NCBI GenBank assembly: GCA_020860385.1
Contig: JAJBUK010000059.1
Location: forward strand, 1-40,553
DNA: 40,553 bases
Direction of reading: 5' to 3'
Source: Clostridiales bacterium
GTDB taxonomy: Bacteria; Bacillota; Clostridia; Oscillospirales; Oscillospiraceae
The position numbers and the translations under genes were made by a program. The notes beneath the pieces were generated by a model that was not told the origin of the DNA, made no database searches, and saw only the letters and a list, made by a program, of their open reading frames with translations. This document shows, piece after piece, positions 8,352 through 14,549 of the stretch; positions within the stretch are counted from its first letter, which is position 1, and each line of letters starts with the position of its first letter.

Positions 8352-8380
8352 TTGACGGTTAACGCAAATCGCGTTACAAT
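8352..8380 (+). promoter_or_regulatory. Promoter with embedded inverted repeat before the toxin-antitoxin operon
   Basis: TTGACG (8352-8357), 17-base spacer and TACAAT (8375-8380). The spacer contains the inverted repeat AACGC-aaatc-GCGTT at 8361-8375. RelB-type antitoxins repress their own promoter by binding such sites, so this is the probable operator. Confidence 0.75.
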
Positions 8381-8401
8381 GGCAGAAAAGGAGTTGATAC
8401 T

Positions 8402-8707
8402 ATGGAAAAGACAGCAACCCTGAATCTTCGTGTGAATCCTACGGTGAAGCGGGAGGCAGAGGAAGTGCTCAAGCAGCTGGGGATTCCCATGGCGACTGCG
8501 GTGGATATGTTTCTCCGCCAGGTGTCTCTGACCGGCGGCATCCCCTTTTCGGTGTCGCTGCCCAAAGCGCCTGAATCTGTCAACGCCGACCGGATGTCTG
8601 CGGAAGCGCTTCACAGCGCGTTGCAGGCCGGCGTTGATGATATGGAAAATGGCCGCACCCAGGACGCCGCTGCTGCCTTTGCACAGTTCCGGGAAACCCA
8701 CGCATGA
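8402..8707 (+). CDS. relB: RelB/DinJ-family antitoxin
   Basis: A 101-residue cytoplasmic protein. Its N-terminus reads as a ribbon-helix-helix DNA-binding domain of the RelB/DinJ type: TATLNLRVNPTVKREAEEVL, then LGIPMATAVDMFLRQ, followed by the family-typical GGIPF. The C-terminal half is expected to wrap the toxin. The ATG at 8402 has AAGGAG 8 bases upstream. The stop overlaps the toxin start by 4 bases (ATGA), so the pair is translationally coupled. The family call is firm from the RHH and GGIPF patterns. Confidence 0.9.
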   Translation: MEKTATLNLRVNPTVKREAEEVLKQLGIPMATAVDMFLRQVSLTGGIPFSVSLPKAPESVNADRMSAEALHSALQAGVDDMENGRTQDAAAAFAQFRETHA

Positions 8708-9036
8708 AACAATACAAGATAGAGATTACCAATCAGGCGTTAAGAGACATGGAGGCGATTTACCATCACATTGCCACCGTATTCCATGCGCCGGATACCG
8801 CCATGAAACAGTATGACCGCATTGCCGGAGCAATCAACACTTTGGAGCAGTTGCCGGAGCGCTGCCGTCTGCTGGAATCTCAGCCTGAGCGGGAGCAGGG
8901 AATCCGCCAACTGTTGGTGGATAACTATTCGGCATTTTATGTGATAAATCACAGCAGGGTGACGGTTTTGCGGGTGCTTTACAGCGCTTCTGATATTGCC
9001 GTCAGACTGCGGGAGCAAGAGGGAGAAAAACTATGA
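8704..9036 (+). CDS. relE: RelE/ParE-superfamily toxin
   Basis: A 110-residue small basic protein of the RelE/ParE fold: [20 protein letters not shown] at the N-terminus, and the core strands [19 protein letters not shown] and [17 protein letters not shown] near the C-terminus. RelE members cut mRNA in the ribosomal A site and ParE members inhibit gyrase; the sequence alone does not separate these. The end overlaps the start of thyX by 4 bases (ATGA), an unusual arrangement that puts an essential-type metabolic gene under the toxin-antitoxin promoter. Antitoxin and toxin are both full length, so the module looks intact. Confidence 0.88.
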   Translation: MKQYKIEITNQALRDMEAIYHHIATVFHAPDTAMKQYDRIAGAINTLEQLPERCRLLESQPEREQGIRQLLVDNYSAFYVINHSRVTVLRVLYSASDIAVRLREQEGEKL

Positions 9037-9824
9037 TGACTGTCAAATTGATTGCCCACACGCCGGAGCCAGAGCGTGTGGTAGCCGCCGCCGCCAAGCT
9101 GTGCTACAGCCCCGTGGGGGTGGACGAGCTGCTGGAAAACCTGACGCCGGAGAAAACGGCGAAATTCGTCAAAATGCTGGCGTCCATGGGCCACGAAAGC
9201 CCCATCGAGCACGCCTCCTTTACCTTCGCCATCGAGGGGGTCAGCCGCTCCCTGCTGGCCCAAATCACCCGCCACCGCATCGCGTCCTTCTCCGTCCAGA
9301 GCCAGCGCTATGTGCGGCTGGACGACTTTCAGTTCGTCATTCCTCCGGAGGTGGAGGCCGACCCGGCCTCTAAAGAACTGTTCCTGGAGGCCATGCGCAA
9401 GCAGGGGGAGGAGTATCTGACCCTGTGCGCCTCTTTGCAGAAGAAGCGCACCGCCGAGCTGATGGCCCAGGGTCTCTCCCAGAAGGAAGCGGAGAAGAAG
9501 GCGGAGAAGATGGCCAACGAGGACGCCCGCTTCGTGCTGCCCAACGCCTGCGAGACGAAGATGGTCATGACCATGAACGCCCGTAGCCTGAAAAACTTCT
9601 TCGCCCTGCGGTGCTGCAACCGGGCCCAGTGGGAGATCCGCGCCCTGGCGGAGGAGATGTTCAAGTTGGTCTATCCCGTGGCCCCCGGCCTGTTCGCCGC
9701 CGCTGGGCCCAGCTGCGTGGCCTGCGGCCACTGCACCGAGGGAAAGATGTCCTGCGGCAAGACGAAAGAGGTGCAGGAGAAGTACCGCGCCATCAAGGAA
9801 GCCGCGGCCATGCCCCAGCCCTGA
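9033..9824 (+). CDS. thyX: Flavin-dependent thymidylate synthase
   Basis: A 263-residue enzyme that makes dTMP from dUMP using methylene-tetrahydrofolate, FAD and NADPH. The ThyX signature appears as [14 protein letters not shown] at about residues 80-93, and the dUMP-side motif as [19 protein letters not shown] near 190-208. A Cys-rich C-terminal stretch ([15 protein letters not shown]) is longer than in many ThyX proteins and could bind metal; this is also seen in some clostridial homologues as I recall. The ATG at 9033 overlaps the toxin stop; a second ATG follows at once. There is no separate promoter in between, so expression probably depends on the toxin-antitoxin promoter. Confidence 0.93.
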   Translation: MMTVKLIAHTPEPERVVAAAAKLCYSPVGVDELLENLTPEKTAKFVKMLASMGHESPIEHASFTFAIEGVSRSLLAQITRHRIASFSVQSQRYVRLDDFQFVIPPEVEADPASKELFLEAMRKQGEEYLTLCASLQKKRTAELMAQGLSQKEAEKKAEKMANEDARFVLPNACETKMVMTMNARSLKNFFALRCCNRAQWEIRALAEEMFKLVYPVAPGLFAAAGPSCVACGHCTEGKMSCGKTKEVQEKYRAIKEAAAMPQP

Positions 9825-9838
9825 AAGGCGGCACGGGG

Positions 9839-10180
9839 ATGAACATACAGATTTTTGGCAAGTCCAAGTGCTTTGACACGAAGAAGGCTCAGCGCTACTT
9901 CAAGGAGCGGCGCATCCGTTTCCAGAATGTGGACATTTTAAAGTATCCCATGAGCCGGGGGGAGCTGACCAACGTGATTCGGGCGGTGGGTTTTGACGCC
10001 GTCATCGACCCCAAACACCCGGACGCGAAAGGGCTGTCCTACCTGGCCTATGACGAGCAGAAGCTGGAGCATCTGCTGGAGGACCCCCGCCTGCTCCGCA
10101 CCCCCATTGTCCGCAACGGCAGGCAGGCCACCGTGGGCTACTGCCCGGAAATCTGGAAGCAATGGGAGGAAGCGCAATGA
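9839..10180 (+). CDS. ArsC/Spx-family protein
   Basis: A 113-residue thioredoxin-fold protein of the ArsC family. The N-terminal active-site strand is MNIQIFGKSKCFDTKKAQRY, with a single Cys at residue 11, then ERRIRFQNVDILKYPMS, and the cis-Pro motif LLRTPIVRNGRQATVGY near residue 90. A CxxC motif as in Spx is absent, which suggests a one-Cys ArsC/YffB-type protein rather than the Spx regulator. It may reduce a thiol or arsenate; nothing in the neighbourhood (no arsR or arsB) supports arsenate. It starts 14 bases after thyX and its stop overlaps the DUF1294 start by 4 bases. Confidence 0.82.
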   Translation: MNIQIFGKSKCFDTKKAQRYFKERRIRFQNVDILKYPMSRGELTNVIRAVGFDAVIDPKHPDAKGLSYLAYDEQKLEHLLEDPRLLRTPIVRNGRQATVGYCPEIWKQWEEAQ

Positions 10181-10455
10181 ATGGACTGTTGGGCAGGGTT
10201 CTGCCCCTTTACCTGGTGGCAGCGAACGTGGTGACCTTCCTCCTCTACGGTCTGGACAAGGCCAAAGCCAGGCGGGGCGCCTGGCGCATTTCGGAACGGA
10301 CGCTGCTGACAGCGGCTTTCGCCGGAGGGTGCGTGGGTGCGCTGCTGGGGATGCAGCTCTTCCGCCACAAGACGCGGCACAGGACCTTCCAGATTCTGGT
10401 ATCCCTTGCCTGTGTCCTCTGGGTCGCGATTCTGGTGCTGCTCTGGCGGGGCTGA
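10177..10455 (+). CDS. DUF1294 membrane protein
   Basis: A 92-residue protein with about three hydrophobic segments. It shows the DUF1294 hallmarks: NVVTFLLYGLDKAKA near residues 15-29, WRISERTLL, and GALLGMQLFRHKTRH with HKT. The function of the family is not known; it is often a stand-alone or nucleic-acid-domain-fused membrane protein. The ATG at 10177 sits in the ATGA overlap with the ArsC-like gene and has GGGAGGA in front. It is the last gene of the antitoxin-toxin-thyX-arsC-like operon, which ends at the terminator at 10479-10508. Confidence 0.82.
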   Translation: MNGLLGRVLPLYLVAANVVTFLLYGLDKAKARRGAWRISERTLLTAAFAGGCVGALLGMQLFRHKTRHRTFQILVSLACVLWVAILVLLWRG

Positions 10456-10478
10456 AAACAAAAATAACGCAAAAAACG

Positions 10479-10508
10479 CAGCGGCGCCGCAACGGGCGCC
10501 GCTGTTTT
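10479..10508 (+). terminator. Intrinsic terminator of the thyX operon
   Basis: CAGCGGCGCC (10479-10488) pairs with GGCGCCGCTG (10495-10504), followed by TTTT. Confidence 0.8.
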
Positions 10509-10562
10509 GCGTCTATTAAAGTAAGAGCCCCCTCACCGGGGAGGAAACGGAGAAATCGGAAC

Positions 10563-10934
10563 ATGAGGAAGGCCATCACGATTTTCATCGCAGCCATGAC
10601 CCTGCTGGTGGGTCTGGCGGTGGGGCTGATGATCGGCCGGAACACCGCACAGAGCGTTACCGGTACCACCTTTTACGCCACCATTGACGAGGTGAACCGG
10701 GACTACAGCAGCCTAACTGTCACCGGGCTGGAGGTCAACAGCATCAACTTCCGGGGCAGCTTTTCCTTCTCCGCGGAGGATGCGGCGCTGGAATGGCGGG
10801 GGACGGAGCTGACCTTTGACGAGCTGCGGCAGGGGCAGACCGTCGCCGTCACTTTCACCGGCGACATTGCGGAGACTGATCCGGCTGGCCTGAGCGGGGT
10901 CGTCCGGGTGGAACTGCTGGATGACAGCAAGTGA
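10563..10934 (+). CDS. Small membrane-anchored protein of unknown function
   Basis: A 123-residue protein with an N-terminal membrane anchor or uncleaved signal (ITIFIAAMTLLVGLAVGLMIG at about residues 5-25) and an extracytoplasmic beta-rich part: FYATIDEVNRDYSSLTVTGL, then RQGQTVAVTFTGDI, and SGVVRVELLDD at the end. The pattern resembles small OB-fold-like periplasmic domains, but no family was recognised. GGAG lies 8 bases before the ATG. It is a one-gene unit between two terminators. Confidence 0.7.
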   Translation: MRKAITIFIAAMTLLVGLAVGLMIGRNTAQSVTGTTFYATIDEVNRDYSSLTVTGLEVNSINFRGSFSFSAEDAALEWRGTELTFDELRQGQTVAVTFTGDIAETDPAGLSGVVRVELLDDSK

Positions 10935-10942
10935 CCAAAACA

Positions 10943-10987
10943 GCGCCGGAGCCTGACGTCTCGCCAGGCTCCGGCGCATTGCGTTTT
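10943..10987 (+). terminator. Intrinsic terminator between convergent genes
   Basis: GCGCCGGAGCCTG (10943-10955) pairs perfectly with CAGGCTCCGGCGC (10965-10977); TTTT follows a few bases later and AAAA precedes it, so it can work in both directions. Confidence 0.8.
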
Positions 10988-11028
10988 GTGGAAGGGGGAA
11001 CCGCCGCGGCGGCGGGAGGCTTGTTCCC

Positions 11029-11787
11029 TTACAGGTTCAGCTCCAGCTCCACCGGGCAGTGGTCGCTGCCGAACAGCTCAGCGTGAATCTTGGAGTCCCC
11101 CACCTCCGGCACCAGCCGGTCGGAGACGATGAAGTAGTCGATACGCCAGCCCGCGTTGTTCTCCCTGGCGTGGAAGCGGTAGCTCCACCAGGAATAGGCC
11201 CCCATCAGCTCCGGGTACAGGTAGCGGAAGGTGTCGGTAAAGCCGCTGTGCAGGAGCAGGGTCATCTTCTCCCGCTCCTGGTCGGAGAAGCCCGCGTTGC
11301 CCCGGTTGGTCTTGGGGTTTTTCAGGTCGATCTCCTCATGGGCTACGTTCAGGTCGCCGCAGTACACCACCGGCTTCACCCGGTCCAGCCCCATCAGGTA
11401 GGCCCGGAGGTCGTCCTCCCACGCCATCCGGTAGTCGATGCGCCGCAGGCCGTCCTGGCTGTTGGGGGTGTAGCAGCAGACGAAGTAGAAGTTTTCAAAC
11501 TCCAGGGTGATCAGCCGCCCCTCATGGTCGTGGGCGTCGATACCCATGCCGTAGCGGACGGACTGGGGGTGCAGCCGGGTGAAGACCGCCGTGCCGGAAT
11601 AACCCTTCTTTTCGGCGGAGTTCCAGTACTGCTCATAGCCGGGCAGCTCCAGCGTCACCTGCCCCGGCTGCAATTTCGTCTCCTGGAGGCAGAAGATGTC
11701 AGCGTCCAGGCCGTCGAACGCCTCCTGGAATCCCTTTTTCAGGCAGGCCCGCAGGCCGTTCACATTCCATGAAACCAGTTTCATCAT
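11029..11787 (-). CDS. exoA: Exodeoxyribonuclease III
   Basis: A 252-residue AP endonuclease/3'-5' exonuclease of the ExoIII family for base excision repair. The family motifs are in order: MKLVSWNVNGLRA at the start, DIFCLQETKL (metal-binding Glu), YCGDLNVAHEEIDL (catalytic Asp/Asn), RIDYFIVSD, and the C-terminal GSDHCPVELEL (catalytic Asp-His). The length equals that of the Bacillus ExoA type. It begins with two adjacent ATGs, at 11787 and 11784, with GGGAGG upstream. It is a monocistronic gene with its own promoter. Confidence 0.95.
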   Translation of the reverse strand: MMKLVSWNVNGLRACLKKGFQEAFDGLDADIFCLQETKLQPGQVTLELPGYEQYWNSAEKKGYSGTAVFTRLHPQSVRYGMGIDAHDHEGRLITLEFENFYFVCCYTPNSQDGLRRIDYRMAWEDDLRAYLMGLDRVKPVVYCGDLNVAHEEIDLKNPKTNRGNAGFSDQEREKMTLLLHSGFTDTFRYLYPELMGAYSWWSYRFHARENNAGWRIDYFIVSDRLVPEVGDSKIHAELFGSDHCPVELELNL

Positions 11788-11823
11788 AGGGAAACCCCTC
11801 CCTTTATCTGTGTACTTTCTCTT

Positions 11824-11852
11824 ACTGTATCATATTTGCATCCCCACCGCAA
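11824..11852 (-). promoter_or_regulatory. Promoter candidate for exoA
   Basis: TTGCGG (11852-11847), 17-base spacer, TACAGT (11829-11824) on the minus strand, just downstream of the terminator at 11858-11894 in the direction of transcription. Confidence 0.5.
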
Positions 11853-11857
11853 GGGTG

Positions 11858-11894
11858 AAAAAAGCGCCCTGTCCTTCTGTTTGGGACAAGGCGC
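11858..11894 (-). terminator. Minus-strand terminator in front of spoVB
   Basis: GCGCC-C-TGTCC (11864-11874) pairs with GGACA-A-GGCGC (11884-11894) with one internal mismatch; on the minus strand the stem is followed by six T. No minus-strand gene lies directly upstream of it: the nearest is spoIIR, 1.5 kb away across spoVB, so it would stop antisense transcripts before exoA. Confidence 0.75.
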
Positions 11895-11920
11895 GCATAG
11901 ACTGGCCCTGAGGTGAGAAG

Positions 11921-13498
11921 ATGAAAGAACGGGAGAGCTTTGCGCAGTCCGCATTCCTGCTGACGGTGGTGGGGGTGTTTACCCAGGTGGTGGGCTTCTT
12001 CTATCGGATGATGCTGTCCCGCACCGTTGGGGCGGAGAATATGGGGCTGTATCAGCTGGTGATGCCGGTGTACGGCGTGCTGCAATCTGTGGCCGTCTCC
12101 GGGCTGGCGGTGGCGGTGTGCAACCGCACGGCGGCGGAGGCCGCCCGGCAGAACAGCCGGGGCGCGGCCCGGCTGCTCCATACGGCGCTGTGGCTACTCT
12201 TTGCAGTGTGGGCGGCGCTGGCTGTGGCGGTGGTGCTGCTGGCCCAGCCCCTGGCCAGCCGGGTGCTGGGGGACGGGCGGACGGCCCTGGCCCTGCCCTG
12301 TCTGCTGCCCTGCCTGCTGCTCACCGGCGTGGAGAACCTGACGAAAAATTACTTCTACGGCTTCGGGGAGACCCGTATCCCCGCCGCGGTGGAGCTGGCG
12401 GAGCAGGTCATCCGGGCGGCGGCGGTGCTGGGACTGTTATGGATGCTGATGCCCCTGGACGGGGCCCATACGGTGGCGGTCATCGTGCTGGGAATGGGAG
12501 TCAGCGAGGTATTCTCCTCCCTGGTGCTGACTCTGGTGCGGCGGGCGCAGCAGCGCCGCCTGAACCCCCGCCCGCAGCAGACCGGGGAGGCAGGCAGCCC
12601 CCGCCGCGCCCTGCTCCGCATTGCCCTGCCAGTGGGGTTCACCGCTCTGCTGGGCAACCTGATGGGGTCGGTAAACGCCATCCTGGTACCCCAGCTGCTG
12701 GTGCTGGCGGGGTACACGGCCTCGGGGGCCATGGAAGCCTTCGGGGTGGTGTTCGGCATGACGCTGCCCCTGCTGAACCTGCCCTTCGCTTTTGTGAACG
12801 CCCTTTCCCTGTCCGTTCTGCCCCGGCTGACGGAGTGCTGCACCCTGGGGCGGAAGGCAGAACTGAACCGGTATATCGAGACGGCGCTCTTCTCCGTCTC
12901 CCTGCTGGTGCTGCCGCTGATGGCCCTGCTGGTGACGCTGGGGGGCGATGTGGGGGCACTGCTGTTCCACGACAGCCGTGTGGGGGAGCTGCTGCTCCCC
13001 CTGAGCTTCGGCGCGGCCCTGTCCGCCTATGAGGCCGTGCTGGGCACCGTCCTGAACGGCGTGGGGCGGCAAAAACAGGGGGCGGCCATCTCCCTGTTCT
13101 GCGGCGGGGTGCAGCTGGGCTGCACCCTCCTGCTGACCGGCAGGCTGGGCTTCTACGCCTACGCCCTGGGCACGGCGGTCAGCTCCCTCCTGGGCTTCTG
13201 GCTGCGGGTTCGGGTGGTGGTTCGGCAGGCCGGGGCGGAGATCCGCTGGTTTTCGGTGCTGACGGCTCCGGCCCTGTCCGCCCTTCTGATGGGGCTGACG
13301 GTGAACCTGCTCTACCGCAGCCTGCGAGGGAGCGGGGAGGGGCTGTGGTCGGCCACCCTGCTGGCGGCGCTGGTGGGCTGCGCCCTCTACCTGGCGGCGC
13401 TGCTGGCCCAGGGGGTGAACCCCCTGGGGCTGCCCGCTCAGGACAGCCACTCCCTGAACGCACCCCACAGCTCCAGACAACGGAAGCGCAGCTCATAG
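11921..13498 (+). CDS. spoVB: SpoVB-like lipid flippase (MVF/MATE-type)
   Basis: A 525-residue integral membrane protein with about 14 hydrophobic segments. It belongs to the MOP superfamily (polysaccharide biosynthesis protein/SpoVB/MurJ type). It starts with the family-typical FAQSAFLLTVVGVFTQVVGF and AENMGLYQLVMPVYGVL. SpoVB proteins are thought to flip lipid-linked precursors during spore cortex synthesis; the length (about 520) matches B. subtilis SpoVB. GAGGTGAGAAG precedes the ATG. The last 20 codons are antisense to the end of spoIIR. SpoVB rather than a vegetative flippase is supported by the length and by the spoIIR neighbour, but remains an inference. Confidence 0.78.
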   Translation: MKERESFAQSAFLLTVVGVFTQVVGFFYRMMLSRTVGAENMGLYQLVMPVYGVLQSVAVSGLAVAVCNRTAAEAARQNSRGAARLLHTALWLLFAVWAALAVAVVLLAQPLASRVLGDGRTALALPCLLPCLLLTGVENLTKNYFYGFGETRIPAAVELAEQVIRAAAVLGLLWMLMPLDGAHTVAVIVLGMGVSEVFSSLVLTLVRRAQQRRLNPRPQQTGEAGSPRRALLRIALPVGFTALLGNLMGSVNAILVPQLLVLAGYTASGAMEAFGVVFGMTLPLLNLPFAFVNALSLSVLPRLTECCTLGRKAELNRYIETALFSVSLLVLPLMALLVTLGGDVGALLFHDSRVGELLLPLSFGAALSAYEAVLGTVLNGVGRQKQGAAISLFCGGVQLGCTLLLTGRLGFYAYALGTAVSSLLGFWLRVRVVVRQAGAEIRWFSVLTAPALSALLMGLTVNLLYRSLRGSGEGLWSATLLAALVGCALYLAALLAQGVNPLGLPAQDSHSLNAPHSSRQRKRSS

Positions 13499-14064
13499 CC
13501 CTCGTCCGCCTGGGTCACCAGCCCCGCGTCCTCCTCCGCCATGACGGCGGCAGCGTCCTCCCCGGCGGAGAGGTCGGGAAAGAGGACGCACCACCAGTTG
13601 TGGCCCTCCCCCGCCCCGATGATGATTTGCAGGCTGGCATACTCCCCGGCGGGGAGGGCGGCGTTCTCCCCGTAGCGGGTGGAATAATACCGGCGGTTCA
13701 GGGCTGCGGTGACGGTGCCGGAGCCGCCGGATGCCTGGAGGGCGTCCGCCCCCGCCTGGGCCAGCTCCTCCAGGTGAGCGGCAAGGATGGTTTGGGCATC
13801 CCTGGCGGAGCCTGCCTCCGCCAGGAGGGGCCGGGCGGCGTCCAGCACCGCGTCCCGCACCAGCAGCTTCTGCCGCTGGTCCTCCTCACTGTCGGAGGCG
13901 GCCACCACATGGAACCGCACCAGCCCCTCCGCCAGCGCCGCCTGGCGATAGCCTGCCCAGCTGGCCGTCAGGAGCAGCCCGGACAGCAGCAGCGCTGCTC
14001 CCCAGCGGAGGGCAGGCCGGGAGCGCTTCCCCGGCAGACAGGGGACAGAAGGTTGATTTGACAT
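13438..14064 (-). CDS. spoIIR: Stage II sporulation protein R
   Basis: A 208-residue signalling protein made in the forespore under sigma-F and exported to trigger SpoIIGA-dependent processing of pro-sigma-E in the mother cell. The N-terminal membrane segment is at about residues 20-42 (LRWGAALLLSGLLLTASWAG). The SpoIIR signature follows: VRFHVVAASDSEEDQRQKLL, then LPAGEYASLQIIIGAGEGHNWWCVLFPDL near residues 138-166. The ATG at 14064 follows five T directly; the only SD-like sequence, AGGCGG, lies 7 bases upstream inside the 3' arm of a strong hairpin. The gene converges with and overlaps spoVB by 61 bp. Confidence 0.93.
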   Translation of the reverse strand: MSNQPSVPCLPGKRSRPALRWGAALLLSGLLLTASWAGYRQAALAEGLVRFHVVAASDSEEDQRQKLLVRDAVLDAARPLLAEAGSARDAQTILAAHLEELAQAGADALQASGGSGTVTAALNRRYYSTRYGENAALPAGEYASLQIIIGAGEGHNWWCVLFPDLSAGEDAAAVMAEEDAGLVTQADEGYELRFRCLELWGAFREWLS

Positions 14065-14109
14065 AAAAACACCGCCTAACTTGGGATTTCTCCCAGTTTA
14101 GACGGTGTT
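14065..14109 (-). promoter_or_regulatory. Terminator-like hairpin over the spoIIR ribosome binding site
   Basis: An 18-position stem (14069-14086 with 14091-14108; loop of four bases; about 15 pairs plus a wobble) sits directly before the spoIIR start. On the minus strand it is followed by TTTTT and then ATG. Its 3' arm includes the SD-like AGGCGG. It can act as an intrinsic terminator for transcripts arriving from the ispE operon or can hide the ribosome binding site. Confidence 0.7.
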
Positions 14110-14123
14110 GCTTGATTTTATAC
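14095..14123 (-). promoter_or_regulatory. Sigma-F-like promoter of spoIIR
   Basis: On the minus strand GTATA (14123-14119), a 15-base spacer, and GTCTAAACT (14103-14095) fit the sigma-F pattern GYATA-N15-GGNNANANT except for one base. The start point would fall inside the loop of the leader hairpin. Confidence 0.5.
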
Positions 14124-14260
14124 AGGTGTTTCTCATGGAGGCCGGGCCTTTCCACTTTGATTCAGAGGTTCCCTGAGAAATTTCTTCTGTTTTCCTAAAG
14201 GAAACTGCATCCCTTGCAGAAAATCAGATTAGCAAGACCAATGAAAAACCAGAATGTTCC

Positions 14261-14435
14261 CCAGCAGCCATCGGCGGCAGCTTTGGTGCGTAACAGGTTA
14301 CATCGTCTCTGACGGGATAGACCACCTGATTGAGGGACAAGGCGAAGCCGCCAGCGGGATAGAGGGAGATTCTTAAGAGGGACGCACGGCGGCCCTCTTG
14401 AGCCGCCTTCTTTCCCCTATTTCTTGGCGGAGCAA
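14261..14435 (+). repeat. Structured intergenic repeat, copy A
   Basis: About 175 bases that align with 34334-34515 in the same orientation. Shared blocks include CATCGGCGGCAGCTTTGGTG, GTTACATCGTCTCT, ATAGACCACCT, GCGAAGCC, GAGCCGCCTTCTT and TTCTTGGCGGAGCAA. Between TTCTTA and GAGCCGCC lies the hairpin AAGAGGG (14375-14381) with CCCTCTT (14393-14399), which differs in sequence but not in pairing from copy B. A further perfect 11-bp hairpin, CCCTATTTCTT (14415-14425) with AAGAAATAGGG (14434-14444), follows. The rest of the gap 14065-14549 holds the spoIIR leader and a short palindrome; I see no gene in it. It could be a structured RNA or a small non-autonomous element; strand of any RNA is not known. 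Confidence 0.75.
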
Positions 14436-14504
14436 GAAATAGGGCCCCCGGAGGGAAAGAACATAGTTCCTTTATCTTTCCGCATCTAAGGAGAAAACGT
14501 GGCC

Positions 14505-14523
14505 GGGCGCACGCTGTGCGCCC
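14505..14523. repeat. REP-like short palindrome
   Basis: GGGCGCAC-GCT-GTGCGCCC is a perfect 8-bp inverted repeat followed by CTAC. From memory, palindromes ending in CGCCCCTAC are scattered in many Oscillospirales genomes as short repeats. It lies just downstream of the ispE stop. Confidence 0.6.
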
Positions 14524-14549
14524 CTACTGAGAACCGGAAGCGGCAGTTG

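Noticed and set aside
9839..10180. Arsenate resistance role for the ArsC-family protein
   Set aside because: No arsR, arsB or acr3 gene in the neighbourhood; the family has many members with other thiol roles.
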